A stretch of DNA of 64,000 nt from Tanypteryx hageni (lineage: Eukaryota > Arthropoda > Insecta > Odonata > Petaluridae), in NCBI GenBank assembly GCA_028673005.1, contig CM054116.1:81046572-81110571 (forward strand), written 5' to 3'. Position numbers and translations under genes: made by a program. Under the pieces are notes generated by a model that was not told the DNA's origin, searched no databases, and saw only the letters and a program-made list of their open reading frames with translations. Positions 12,517-23,405 of this stretch are shown here, piece after piece. The stretch's first letter is position 1. Each line of letters opens with the position of its first letter.

Positions 12517-15477
12517 CTAGGCAGGTCCCTGGCACCAGCGTTGTCTCCACTCATTTCTGTTCCTTGCCATTTCTTTCATTTCCTGATACCCTCCCTTTTC
12601 TTTCAGATCGTCAAACATTTTTATTCTTCTACGTCCCCTTTTCCTTTCACCTTCTACTGATCCTTCCAACACCATCAATAGTAAACCTTCTCCTCTCAAG
12701 ATATGCCCTAACCAGTTACTTTTCCTCATCTGAATTGTTTCAAGTAATCTTCTCTTCTCATTCACCCTTGTTAGTATTGCTTCATTCCTTATCCTATCCG
12801 TCCACTTAACCTTCTCCATCCGCCTCCACACCCACATTTCAAATGCCTCTAGTCTTTCTTTCTCTCTTTTCTTTAGCGTCCATGTTTCACACCCATAAAG
12901 CAATACACTCCAAACATAGCACTTCACAAGACGTTTCTTCAGATTTAAATCCATTTTACCACATAGTACCCGTTTTTTCTTATTAAATGTTTCTTTTGCC
13001 ATTGCTATTCTTGTTCTTATTTCTTTTTCACTTCTCCAGTCTTCAGTTAGCATGCTTCCCAAATATCTATACTGTTTTACTTGCTCCACTCTTCCATCCT
13101 TTATTGACACATTCATAATCTCTCTATCCCCTATTCTCATCACCTTTGTTTTCTTTATGTTCATTTTCATTCCATATTCCATCATCCTGTCTTCTAGCTT
13201 TGTAACCATTTCCTGAATATGCCTCGTTTCATCTGTCAAAATTACCATGTCATCAGCAAACCTTATACAATTTATTATTCTACCCCCAATACTAATTCCT
13301 TTATCATTCCCTATTCCATTGTCAATCATTTCTTCAGCATATATATTGAACAGGGTTGGCGATAAGCAGCAACCTTGCCTTACTCCTCTTCCTAGATCAT
13401 ACCATTCGGTCTGTGCATCTTTTATCCTCATAGCTGCTTTCTGTTTCATATACAGCTCTTTAATTAACCTTCTATCTTTCCAGTCTACTTTTTTTGCTTT
13501 TAGTATTTCCATCAGTTTTTCCCAGTTCACTCGGTCGAATGCCTTCTCCATATCTATGAAGCACAGACTAATTCCTTTACCCCTTTCTATATATCTCTCT
13601 CCACTCATTCTTATCAATCCTATTGCATCTCTTGTACCTCTACTCTTTCTAAATCCAAACTGTTCCTCTGCAACATTTTCTTCCATTTTGCTAATTAGTC
13701 TCCTGTTCATAACCCTAAGTAGAACCTTTGCTGCATGTGTAATTAAACTGATTGTTCTGTGTTCACTGCATTTTCTTGTTCCTTGCTTTTTCGTAATTGG
13801 AATCATAATTGTTTTGACGAAATCCTCTGGCCACATCCCCTTGTCATAGATTGCATTACACAACTTCACTATTTCTTCATGTCCTTCCTCATTAAGACAC
13901 TTAAATAATTCTATCGGTATCTCATCTACCCCCATTGCCTTCCCATTCTTCATATCCTTTATTGCTTGTAGCACCTCTATTTTCAATATCGAAACCCCTG
14001 TTTCGTCATTATTTATTTCATCCTGCTCTTCAATACGGAGATCCTTTGGTTTTTCATTTGATTTGTACAACTCCTCCATGTATTCTCTCCATCTATTAAG
14101 GACCTCCCCTTCCTTATATAGAACTTTATCTTCTTTACTTGCAATCTCTTTCACACATGCACTTGTTCTCCATCTATCCCACGTTACATTTTTTACTTTC
14201 TTATACGTCAAGTCATACATTCCTTTTCTCTCTAGATCTTCTATATCTGAGCATTCCTCCTCTAGCCATCTCTCCCTTGCTTTTTGGGTTTCTCTTCTTA
14301 GTTCATTATTCAGTTTCCTGTATTTCCTTTTTCCATCTTCATCAGTCCTGCTTTTGCATTGCCTTCTTTCTTCCATCTTTTCTATCATTTCCTTTGTCAC
14401 CCATGGCTTTTTTATTCTTTTTCCTTTGAAAAACCCAATAGCCTGTTCTGCTGTTTTCCTTATAGCCTTCTTTATCCTATTCCATGCTTCATCCACATTT
14501 TCCTCCGACACGTTTTCTCTTTTGATTGCCTGAGCTAATTTTTCTCCTATTCTTTCTTTTCCTACTGTGGCTATATTCTCTAAATCCCATTTCCTAACTA
14601 TCTTAGCCTTCTTAACCTTCTTCAAGGCTAGTTTTATTTCGGCCATGAGGAGCACATGATCACTGTCAATGTCTGCTCCTGGAAGTCCATATGCCTTTTT
14701 TACTCCATTTCTATATCTTTCTTCCACTAGAATATAATCTATTTGATATCTGGCTCCATCTCCTGGTGATTTCCACGTGTGTAGCCTTCTCTTATGATTT
14801 TCAAACCAAGTATTTGATATAAACATCCTCTTCTCTTTACAGAACTCAACAAGTCTTTCACCTCTTTCATTTCTTTTCCCTAGTCCAAATTTTCCTACTA
14901 CTTGGTCTTCTCTTCCCTCTCCTACCACAGCGTTCCAATCGCCCATCACTATCTTGCAACAGTTTTTACCTTCCTCCTCCATAATATTTTCTATCTTCTC
15001 GTATATTTCTTCAACAGCCTCATCTTCATGTTGGCTGGTCGGCATATAAACTTGTATCAACAGTAGATCTTTTGGGTGCATTCCTATTCTAAGACCAATT
15101 GCTCTATCATTTACAAATATCACCCTCTGTACACAATTTGCTATTTCCTTATTCAGAATTACCCCTACTCCATTCGTTTCTCTAGTACCTCCTGAATAGT
15201 ACACCGTGATGTCATCACTTTTTATTTCCCCTCTTCCTTCCCATCTCATTTCACTTAAGCCAATCATATCCATTCTATTTATTTTCATCTCTTTCTTTAA
15301 ATTTTCCAACTTCCCTGCTCGTAGGAGTGTTCTAACATTCCACGTGCCAATTCTCAACTTCTTTCCAGCTTCCTTCCTTCCTTGTGTTAAACGGAACCTC
15401 TCGTGTTGTCCCCCCCGGAGATCCGAGCGGGGGACCATTTTGCCTCCGGAATATTTAACAAGAGAAGACTCCGTCAT
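12517..15477 (-). CDS. RTE-like LINE ORF: APE endonuclease + reverse transcriptase, 986 aa
   Basis: Encodes the replication protein of the LINE, which nicks target DNA and reverse-transcribes the element RNA at the nick. An AP-type endonuclease fills about residues 40-280: GTWNVRTL at 44-51, GLSEMRW with E76, VYMPTS near 143-148, MGDWNA at 178-183 and SDH at 272-274, so the acidic and His residues expected for catalysis are present. Residues ~280-480 are a charged Lys/Glu-rich linker. Reverse transcriptase follows at about 490-800, with RQGCCLSPTLFNIY and the polymerase box FADDMVIL (F740, D742, D743; Phe replaces the more usual Tyr). The tail has YGCETWTL and WLGHILRGEG blocks common in this group. 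The first ATG is used; a single stop (TAG) lies at the end. The database label 'craniofacial development protein 2-like' often attaches to such N-termini, but this is a transposon protein. Activity is inferred from integrity only. Confidence 0.93.
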   Translation of the reverse strand: MTESSLVKYSGGKMVPRSDLRGGQHERFRLTQGRKEAGKKLRIGTWNVRTLLRAGKLENLKKEMKINRMDMIGLSEMRWEGRGEIKSDDITVYYSGGTRETNGVGVILNKEIANCVQRVIFVNDRAIGLRIGMHPKDLLLIQVYMPTSQHEDEAVEEIYEKIENIMEEEGKNCCKIVMGDWNAVVGEGREDQVVGKFGLGKRNERGERLVEFCKEKRMFISNTWFENHKRRLHTWKSPGDGARYQIDYILVEERYRNGVKKAYGLPGADIDSDHVLLMAEIKLALKKVKKAKIVRKWDLENIATVGKERIGEKLAQAIKRENVSEENVDEAWNRIKKAIRKTAEQAIGFFKGKRIKKPWVTKEMIEKMEERRQCKSRTDEDGKRKYRKLNNELRRETQKARERWLEEECSDIEDLERKGMYDLTYKKVKNVTWDRWRTSACVKEIASKEDKVLYKEGEVLNRWREYMEELYKSNEKPKDLRIEEQDEINNDETGVSILKIEVLQAIKDMKNGKAMGVDEIPIELFKCLNEEGHEEIVKLCNAIYDKGMWPEDFVKTIMIPITKKQGTRKCSEHRTISLITHAAKVLLRVMNRRLISKMEENVAEEQFGFRKSRGTRDAIGLIRMSGERYIERGKGISLCFIDMEKAFDRVNWEKLMEILKAKKVDWKDRRLIKELYMKQKAAMRIKDAQTEWYDLGRGVRQGCCLSPTLFNIYAEEMIDNGIGNDKGISIGGRIINCIRFADDMVILTDETRHIQEMVTKLEDRMMEYGMKMNIKKTKVMRIGDREIMNVSIKDGRVEQVKQYRYLGSMLTEDWRSEKEIRTRIAMAKETFNKKKRVLCGKMDLNLKKRLVKCYVWSVLLYGCETWTLKKREKERLEAFEMWVWRRMEKVKWTDRIRNEAILTRVNEKRRLLETIQMRKSNWLGHILRGEGLLLMVLEGSVEGERKRGRRRIKMFDDLKEKGGYQEMKEMARNRNEWRQRWCQGPA

Positions 15478-15534
15478 GATGCCTCTACATGGGATATATT
15501 GTGGCGGTGGTTTCCCATTGCCTTCCGCCTATAT

Positions 15535-15605
15535 ATTCAGCCGCCCCTAACATGGGGAACAGACGCTGTTTGCAGCCGCCCCTAATATGGAGAACAGACG
15601 CTGCT
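15535..15605. repeat. 35-bp tandem duplication in the LINE 5' leader
   Basis: Two near-identical 35-bp units (each containing CAGCCGCCCCTAA, then GAACAGACGCTG) lie upstream of the LINE ORF on the minus strand. Duplicated leader units often carry promoter activity in LINEs; that role is inference. Confidence 0.75.
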
Positions 15606-16088
15606 GCCTGTTGGTCCGCGGGAGGTATTTTATTTCCCTCCTACCCTACATATCTGTAGAGCATTCCCCTATCCGCCACCCGGGGACGCGCCCTCTAGAG
15701 GTTACAGGCTCCTCCTCCTCCTCCTCATGCACATATCACTCGATAATATTTTCATCCACACTCAAGGTACTCTCAAGGTAAGTGACCAATATTCCCCTTT
15801 AACTGATATGAAAAAATAAAATATAGACTCAAATTTGATATCCTTCCCCCCCAAGAAATCACAGTTCTGACACCGAGGTGCATATCCACAGTCTCTTTAG
15901 TATGTATACCAAGTTTTAAGTCTCTACATTTCTTGGTTCAACATTGATATTGTGGAGGATTCATCAAAATCGGTCTATTGATTGCTGAGATATCTTCAAA
16001 CAGTGCTTTTCTTCCAATTCGCCGTAGTATAATCGAAAACTAATGTATTTGCTTTGAAATCAGAAAATTATTTTTCCTTCTAATACCT

Positions 16089-17275
16089 ATGGTAGTTCTG
16101 CTTTTTAGATCCGTTCTAAATATGTTCATTTCGTTTTGCCATTCTATACCGGCCTTACAAACGAAATTTCATAATGAAATCAGTGCAGCCAAAACCTTCA
16201 AAATTCATAGTTACAGAAAAATTCAAACCTTGATGTTGTGGTAGCCCTGTTTAGTCGATCCGGTTGAAATATACTATTTGGGTTATATATTTATATGGAG
16301 ATTATATATACAATAATGGGTTAAAATCCATGCGGACAGCTCTCTAGAAATTCGGATAAATGAAATATTATTTTAGCTTTAATTGTGGTAGCCGTGCTCT
16401 TAATCTCCACTTTAAAAATATTAATTTCATTATTATATTTTGTAAAAATCATAAATATAAAATTTAGTTGACATTCGTTTAGCCAATTCCTTTCAAATCC
16501 ATAGTTACTGAAAGAGTTTAATTTGTAATTGTGTCACCCCTGTTTAGTTGATCCGGTCCAAAAATGCTATTATGGTTATCCTAAATATCTTGAATTTGTT
16601 TTTTTATGTTGCACAACTCCACAAAATTTCTTTGAACTCGGTTTAGCCAATTACTTCAAAATTCATAATTACCGGAAAGTTTAACTTTGCAATCGTGGCA
16701 TCTCTACTTAGTTAATCGGGTCGAAATATGTCATTTTGGTCATGAATTTCTGTGAAAATTCTGTATCAAATTTGGTTGAATTCGGTTTCATCCAATTGTT
16801 TCCAAAAGCATAATTACAGAAAAGATTTATTTTGCAATTGTGGCACCCCTGCTCTGTCGATCCAGTCCAAATAAGTCATTTGTTCAGGAATGTATGTGAA
16901 TATTTTATGTACGAAATTTGGTTGAAATCAGTTTGTCCAATTCCTTCCAAAAGCATAACTACCGAAAAGATTTATTTTGCATTTGTGACACCTCTGCTTA
17001 GTCGATCAGGTACAAATATGTCAGTTTATCATGAATTTATTTGAAGATTCTGTGTGCTAACTTTGGTTGAAATCGGTCTTTGCCAATTCCTTCCAAAAGC
17101 ATAACTACCGAAAATTTTATTTAGCAATTGTGGCACCCCTGCTCTGTCGATCCGGTCTAAATATGTCATTTTGGTCATGTATGAATGTGAAGATTCTATG
17201 TATCTACCAAATTTGGTTGAAATTGGTTCAGCCAGTTCTTCCCTGATATACTCGTATACGTACGGGCGGACGGAC
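16089..17275. repeat. ~146 bp tandem array, copy 1 (8 units)
   Basis: Unit starts (GTGGCA/GTGGTA anchor) are near 16089, 16238, 16385, 16531, 16695, 16840, 16985 and 17130, spaced 149, 147, 146, 164, 145, 145 and 145 bp. The last unit runs into CTTCCCTGATATA and a GGGCGGACGGACATC end. Minus-strand open frames here are spurious. Confidence 0.85.
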
Positions 17276-17641
17276 ATCGCCGAGATTTGGACCGACCGTT
17301 CCATGGGGACCTCTCGAAATCGTGGAATTTGGATTGGCCCATACATTACGACCCTTGACCCCGCAGACAGATTTTATCCATTTTACGCTCGAAAATGTCA
17401 CATCAAAACATTGATATTGGTGGAGAATTTATCAAAATATTTCAATTGGTAGCTGAGATATAAAAAAACCGACATTTGGACCCTCGAGTCCCCGTGTGCC
17501 GATTTGAATTATTTTTGGCATTGCAACTTTCAGGATCAATCTGAAGGTAGTGCCAAATTTTAAAGCTCCTACGTTTATTTTATGAAGAGTTATAACTGCC
17601 ACAGTCACACAGACAGCTTCTTTTATTATTATAGATATTGT

Positions 17642-18552
17642 ATGATATCATCTATTCAAAACTAGAGAAGCTTCTTATATTTAAATATTCATCGAAATGT
17701 GGAATTTATGCAGTGTATTTCGTAATGGCTGTTTTGGCTTCTTAAAATCTCGTGTTACTTTAATTTTTTATTTCTTAACTTTTTTTGAGAGTGAGAAGTT
17801 CATAAAATTAAAAATCGCGTATTCATTCATCAGTAGCTAAATACGACCAATCAAATGTATCCTCGTATCGTCAGAGAGAGGGAGAGCAATAATTCTCTCA
17901 AACCGTATTACTGCTTCAAATCTCCGTAAATCTCCATATTTTCAGGCACAGTAATTATTGTGGTTTTACCCTGGAATCATCTCTCAAAGAACAATGGCTT
18001 TTCGTCGGAGCAAAATAGGATTTAATTCTCATTCAAATTACCTCGGCTGAAGTTTAGGCATTTGGTCTATATTTACATTAAACGAATAAAATATAGTTGA
18101 CGGAATAGTGGTTGCAGTTATTCATAATCACAATTAAAAGAATTTAAATTATAAATCGAAATGCTGTGTAATTTTATTTGTTGAAATTAATCTTTTGTGA
18201 AGTACATACTGCTCTCCTTTATTCACCTTCAATTTTCCAATTCGTTGTTTTCAATTTTTACAAATAAAATTGTTTTCATATATTTATAAAATATTGTTTT
18301 TCATATTTGTTTCTATTACTACTACCTGTTTTTATCTTTTCATTTATTTCTGTACTTTTTGCTATTTCTATCTTTTTCGAAAATGGCTGTTATTTTTTCT
18401 AAAATTCTATATCTCCCAATTCTCGGGATGGATGACGCAACTCCTCTAATAGGGTCCCTAATATATAATGTGTTCTACGCGTTTCCGTCACGTCAATTCG
18501 TAAACAGTATTGAAACAAGTAGGGATGTACACTGGTTTCCCGTTGTACAGAA
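17642..18552. other. AT-rich spacer between the two arrays
   Basis: No gene or transposon protein was found. A short GA run (GAGAGAGGGAGAG) lies near 17874. Confidence 0.4.
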
Positions 18553-19495
18553 ATGATTTTCGTCAAATTCACCATAGTATAATCGTATATATTTGCTTTG
18601 AAATCTGAAAATTATTTTTCGTTATATTGTGGCAACCCTGCTTTTTAGATCGGTTCATTTCGTTTTGTCATTCTATACTCTCTCTACAAACAAAATTTCT
18701 TTGATATCCGTTCTGCCAATACCTTTGAAATTAATAGTTGCAGACAAATTATATCTTTTATACTGTGGTAGTCCTGTTTAGTCAATCCAGTTTTAATAAA
18801 ATAATTTTGTTATTTATTTATATAAAGATTATATACATCATATTTGGTTAAAAGCTATGCCGTCAGTTCTCTAGAATTACGTGTAAAAGAAATATTATTT
18901 TACATTTTTGTGGTAGCCCTGCTCCATAGCTCAGCTTTAAACATCTTGATTTCATTATGGTGTGTTGTATAAATCTTACATACAAAACGTAATTGAAATT
19001 CGTTCGGCCAATTCCTTCCAACTCTATAATTCGTGAAAGAAATTAATTTGTAATTGTGACATCCCCGTTTGACTGATATTTTAAATATGCTATTATGGTT
19101 TTCGATATATGTGTGCATTATAAATATTATAATTTGGTTCAAATTGATGCAGACATTCCAACACAAATATGTGTAAAAAATAATGTTTTATTTTTTGTAT
19201 TGTGGCGGCCCTGCTTTCTAATTCTGTATTAAACATCTTGATTTTGTTTTACTATGTTACACCTCTTCTTCTCACAAAATTTTATTGAAATCGGTTCTGC
19301 CAATTACTTCCCAATTCAAAAAAACTGAAAAGTTTAACTTTGTGTTTTTGGCACCCCTGCTTAGTCGATCCGGTCCAAATATGCCATTTTGATCATTAAT
19401 TTATGTGAATATTATATGTACCAAATTTGGTTGAAATCGATTCAGCCAATTCTTCCCTGATATATGCGTACGGACGGACGGATGGACATCACGAA
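18553..19495. mobile_element. Composite repeat element, copy 2 (6 units of ~146 bp)
   Basis: Colinear with copy 1 from the CCnTAGTATAATCG entry (18585) to the GTACGGACGGACGGATGGACATC-type end. Unit anchors lie near 18629, 18765, 18910, 19056, 19202 and 19348. It has two fewer internal units than copy 1 but the same first and last units, so unit number differs between insertions. Same orientation as copy 1, about 2.5 kb away. Confidence 0.8.
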
Positions 19496-20447
19496 GATAG
19501 TGCTTTTCAGCAATGACGAGAAGCACTAAAATTAATCCACCATCGTAGTCACGTGTGAGAGGTTTTCGCAATGAACTTCGACGTCTGTTCTTTCCTTTCC
19601 ATTCGCGATTAATTCGTTGCCATCCCACTTTACGTCACTGTCCATACTTATTCTTTCTTGTTGAAAGCGAAATAGTGGCCGATTCCAACATCATATGGAT
19701 GCAGTTACAGGGACAATACACTTATTTTGGTCAGTAATGCAGTGAATTTCCTTCGATACCTATATAAATTAAAGAAGTGTAATTCACGGGGAATAGTCGG
19801 GTTTTCATCATGATATCTTTTATTATCTAAAAGGGACTCTGATTAATCGTTCTTTAAATAGGAAGGATTATTCCTGGTAACTGTTAAAAGCACCGAAATT
19901 CCCGGGATAGCTAAAAGAATCAGCTCTTAAATATATTACAATAGTTCTATTGGTAAAATTAAATTAAAAATTGTATTTAAATTCGAATGACCGAGGATTC
20001 AGGCTTGATTCAATTTTATTACGCGTAATTTATCGTTCACGAATAGCTAAACCTGAAATAATCGGAATTATTTTAAAGTATCATCATGATTTTATTGATT
20101 ACCTTGGAAAATATGTTGCGCGTAATTTTAATTGGAGCAACTTTTGGCACCGAAGGATAGGACTTCTTGCCTGTACTTGAATAGATCCAACGTAAAGAAT
20201 GTGTGTATTATGAAAAACCTTCTTCAGAAAAGTTTAATTTTAAATAGCTAAAGTAATGATGGTGTTTGTGTATACCCTTTCCTCCTGGATTCTTGATTTG
20301 CGTCTCTTTAAAGAAACGAGACTGGAAAGGTGTACTCCATGTCGAAGTACACAGTTTCTAAGTGCGTTCTTTGAGATTTAACAATGTTCACAATATTTTT
20401 CGCTCAGATGAGAATTTAACGAGAAGCAAGCGTGGTACGCTATAAAA
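19496..20447. other. Intergenic DNA without a recognised gene
   Basis: No supported feature beyond short AT-rich runs. The 60-75 codon frames have no domains. Confidence 0.35.
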
Positions 20448-20710
20448 TACATGTAGGTCTTCATGCAAAGTAGTCGTAATTAATGCCCGATTTTAACCAA
20501 AATTGGAATCGATCTACCAATTTTAGGAAAACTTCCCAATACCAAATTTTATTACAATATGTCAAGCGGTTCCCGAATTGAATTAAAGGAACATTGTAAA
20601 CTACATGTAGGTCTTCATGTAAAATGGTCGTCATTGTTGTCCGATTCCAAGTTTTTATGAAAATTGTCGTCGATCACTACTTGTCACACTCCATTTTAGT
20701 ATTGTGTAAT
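20448..20710. repeat. ~154 bp tandem duplication
   Basis: TACATGTAGGTCTTCATG recurs at 20448 and 20602, followed in both by AAnnTnGTCGTnATT and a CCGATT block. The first unit also contains ACCAAATTTTATTACAATATGTCAAGCGGTT-like sequence, matching the degenerate TACCAAATTTnGTTnnAAT motif of the 16-19 kb arrays. Confidence 0.6.
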
Positions 20711-21889
20711 TGGGATCCTTCATTGAAGAGCGAGGGGAACAGGTAATAGAAATTACAATTATTGAGTACAACATGCATATTTAAAAAATAAAATGTATCT
20801 CAAAATATATTCTTCCAAAAAACATGAGTTACAATATTTATAAAATCTTAAAATGAAAGTGGATGAGGAATTTTATCAGCTAGCTTGGCGTATGAAGGTT
20901 TTTAAAAAGGATTTTCTCATATTGTCATTCAGATGTATATCTGTCAGCTTTGACCTCTATCTGGAATTAGTAATTTCATACCAGATTCACTTACGTTGGC
21001 CCTCAATATGAATTCAGTAGAAGAAAAGGTTTTTAGAAGTAGTTATTTCCCAATAAGTACCAAAGAACAGACGTTTTGCTGGGATGTTTGTGATTTCAAT
21101 GGAATTACGGTTCGTAGTTTAACGATATTATTTCTTAAAACTTACATTTTTCTTCAAAAAACTAAATCCCTTTGACATTATCCCCCACATTATCTTAAAA
21201 GTGTTATGAAATGAGTTTGACTAAAAACTGCATATGCACTGTGAAATCCAGAAAACCTTCAAACTGGTCACTATATTTATCAAAACATTCAACATACAAA
21301 GCCAGTTCTAGAAATGCATTTTTTACCCTCTTCTTGAAAATTACATCTACACCTCGTATGAGGACTGAATTAATTATTGATTAATTTCATTCACTAATAT
21401 ATCACTTCTTTCCGTCAATGCAATGATGTTTTTACTTTTTATTTGAAGTCCAAAATTATGCTGGTTCCTCAATAAAGTAGGGGATTGCTTGGAAGGGTGA
21501 AGTACGGTGGGGACTTTGTGGGCCCCATGACTACGGTAGCCGTGGAGGCTTTCCATGAACTCCGAAAATCTGCACTTCAGGTGCAAAATTGAATTTTAAT
21601 ATTCAAGATATTGTAGAAAGTGTATTTTTTTAAATTGTGATTGTAAATATCATTATTTTTATAGATATATTATGTTTCTTTTGCCAACTTGCCGAATGGC
21701 CTAATTGCAATGTATTTTTTAAAAATAAATAAGGAGTGATAAAACTACTAACCATTGAGGTTTACTCAGCTCTGGGCATAACTGAGTTGTCTCAGAAAAT
21801 TATTCCAGTTACATCAATTCACTTAAAAAATTTAATAATTTTGAATTTATTGTCTTTTTTGGTACATATGTTCCACTCATTGGCTTGGA
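20711..21889. other. AT-rich intergenic DNA
   Basis: No recognisable gene, RNA or transposon. A frame at 21374-21586 is not supported. Confidence 0.35.
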
Positions 21890-22259
21890 GGAATTAATTG
21901 CAGAGATGATGTGTGTATATTAGGAAGTGTACGTTGAAGGGTTGACACTTGCATTTTGGGATGTATATATTACCGGAGCTACAGGTGTAGGTTGGAAGGT
22001 ATATGCTGCAGGCGCGACATATGTAAGTTAGGTGATGTATGGGCGATGCCTGTATGTTCGAAAGTATGTCTTTATGGGGTGATAGGTATAGGTTAGTAAA
22101 TGTATGTTAAGGGGAGCGACACGCGTTAGCTGGGAAAAGTACGTTATAGGTGTACCACGTATAAGTTGGGAAGTATAGGTTGCTGGGGAGAAAGATAATG
22201 ATTGGGAAGCTTGTGTCGCAGGGGTTACACATATTTTCTGAGAATTTTAAGTTGTAGGG
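21890..22259. repeat. ~36 bp degenerate minisatellite, left part
   Basis: About ten diverged units of the pattern GTTGGGAAGTATAAGTTGCA-GGGGCGACACATGTA, each 29-37 bp. The array is cut at 22259 by a hAT-like insertion and resumes at 23406. Confidence 0.8.
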
Positions 22260-22627
22260 CAGGGTTGCCATCTCTCCCGTAATTCTGGGATTCTCGCGGA
22301 ATTAACCCACCTTTGATACATATCTTCCGAAATCTGGTAGAACTTGTCCGGGAGCCCAAAATCTTCGTGATTGAATAGTCTTCAGCTTTACTAGTATTTT
22401 TACCTCATATTAAGTTGAGATTTTGATAGAATCATCGCCTTTGACTCCAATGACGTGATACCTAATGTATGTATATACCCTTTATACAAGATCATGTTCG
22501 TTACTACGTCTTATGCGCCACTAAAGGTTCGCCTGATTTTTATTACAATTTTAACCAATTAATATACATTCAAAATTGTTTTAGATTTCTTTTCAAAAGT
22601 AAATGGAGATGACGGAGAATTAAATAA

Positions 22628-22772
22628 AATTGTAACGCTTGTGCTTTAAGTTCCAGTATCCCACGCAGCCTGTGAACGTGTGTTCAATGCTATTAATGAA
22701 TTGTGCTCTAAAGATCAAAACAAATTAAGCGTGGATCACATAACTAAGCTTAAATATCAATATATTTTCTAA
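22628..22772 (+). pseudogene. hAT transposase C-terminal relic
   Basis: A short frame reads VPVSHAACERVFNAINELC and then KLSVDHITKLKYQY, the dimerisation block (xxSNAxxERxFSxxNxxKxxxRNxLSxExL) at the end of hAT transposases. An upstream stop (TAA) and lack of the catalytic core show that only the 3' end of the gene survives inside the 22260-23405 element. Confidence 0.7.
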
Positions 22773-23019
22773 ATAATAAATAAAACAAGTTTTATTGTTC
22801 TCATTTATGTTTTTTGACCTACAAACAATCCCGCAATTAACTACTCATATGAATATCTCCCGGAATCAGCAATTTACAAGGTGGAAACTCCAACTTTAAC
22901 ATTAAAAAAAGATTAAATAATCATCATATATTTCCTAATAACTAAATAAAACATATTTAATTGCTCACTTTAGTTGTTTTCCGATCTAGAGAAAATTCTC
23001 CCGGATTCTCCCAGAATTT

Positions 23020-23336
23020 GAATGCCCAGCCGATTCGCTTCTGTCCTACGCACTGTGGGTATCTCAGAGGTAGTGCAATGAATAGCCGGGGAAGGGAGGA
23101 AGGAAACTCGGTCCCGGCATTTGCCTGCTCTTACGAAGAACACCAGGGGGGCCAACAGCTTAACGTCCCTTCCGAAGGACGGAACAGCTGAATTTGCGCG
23201 GTCTCCTCAAACCACACAAACAGGGGGCCGGGCGACCTTGGAAAAATCCTACTTGTGCAGGATTCGTACCCGCTACCTTTTCAAGCAGCAAGCGAGTAGC
23301 AGCCAGCGTCCTAACCACTACACCACCGGCACCCCC
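23020..23336 (-). mobile_element. tRNA-derived SINE, copy 1 (tail type 1)
   Basis: 317 bp flanked by the same 13 bp, TCTCCCAGAATTT, at 23007-23019 and 23337-23349. Read on the minus strand it begins with a tRNA-like head: box A in GTGTAGTGGTTAGGACG and box B in GGGTACGAATCC. A central domain at 23111-23188 reads TCCTTCGGAAGGGACGTTAAG then GGCCCCCTGGTG and continues to ATGCCGGGACC. It shares the head, body and core with the 33919-34230 SINE but not the last ~90 bp (here CTATTCATTGCACTACCTCTG). It sits inside the hAT-like element, so it is the youngest layer. Confidence 0.9.
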
Positions 23337-23405
23337 TCTCCCAGAATTTACTACTCATGAGGAGGAAATCTCTCGGAATCAACTACTCATAAGGTGGCCA
23401 CTCTA

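Larger units (their letters stand above)
12494..15724 (-). mobile_element. Full-length RTE-like non-LTR retrotransposon (LINE)
   Basis: 3231 bp bounded by identical 10-bp target duplications TCATGCACAT at 12484-12493 and 15725-15734. On the minus strand the element starts with a GGAGGAGGA run, has a short 5' leader, one long ORF with no stop, a very short 3' UTR and a (GAT)n-type tail (ATGATGATG). Single ORF, about 3.2 kb length and microsatellite tail together fit the RTE clade. The intact ORF and perfect duplications indicate recent insertion. It landed inside the older composite repeat. Confidence 0.9.
12431..17641. mobile_element. Composite repeat element (copy 1) with ~146 bp tandem units, split by an RTE LINE
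   Basis: It starts near TACTAGCGTAATTGCCCGGG, a start motif common in arthropod repeats, and ends near a TTATTATTATAGATATTG tail. Removing the LINE leaves about 2 kb. Its middle (16089-17275) is eight tandem units anchored on GTGGCACCCCTGCTnnGTCGAT. A flanking module (AACATTGATATTG...GCTGAGATAT) occurs on both sides, at 15939-15993 and 17406-17461. Each unit contains TTTGGTTGAAATCGGTTnAG. No protein is encoded. The class is unknown; candidates are a non-autonomous Helitron-like or DNA element. Confidence 0.55.
22260..23405. mobile_element. hAT-like element inserted in the minisatellite
   Basis: Begins CAGGGTTGCCATCTCTCCCG; the right end reversed reads TAGAGTGGCCACCT, matching as a short imperfect TIR. 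It is flanked by TTGTAGGG (22252-22259) and TTGTAGGA (23406-23413), an 8-bp target duplication with one change. It carries a hAT C-terminal relic and repeated CTCCCGGAATC/ACTACTCAT blocks, and is interrupted by a SINE. It cannot move on its own. Confidence 0.75.

Noticed and set aside
13247..15550. Plus-strand frames of 96-200 codons
   Set aside because: Antisense shadows of the LINE ORF; the minus-strand frame has clear endonuclease and RT motifs.
17029..17346. 105-codon minus-strand frame (and a similar one at 19401-19628)
   Set aside because: Both fall on the ends of the two ~146 bp arrays and reflect repeat homology, not coding.
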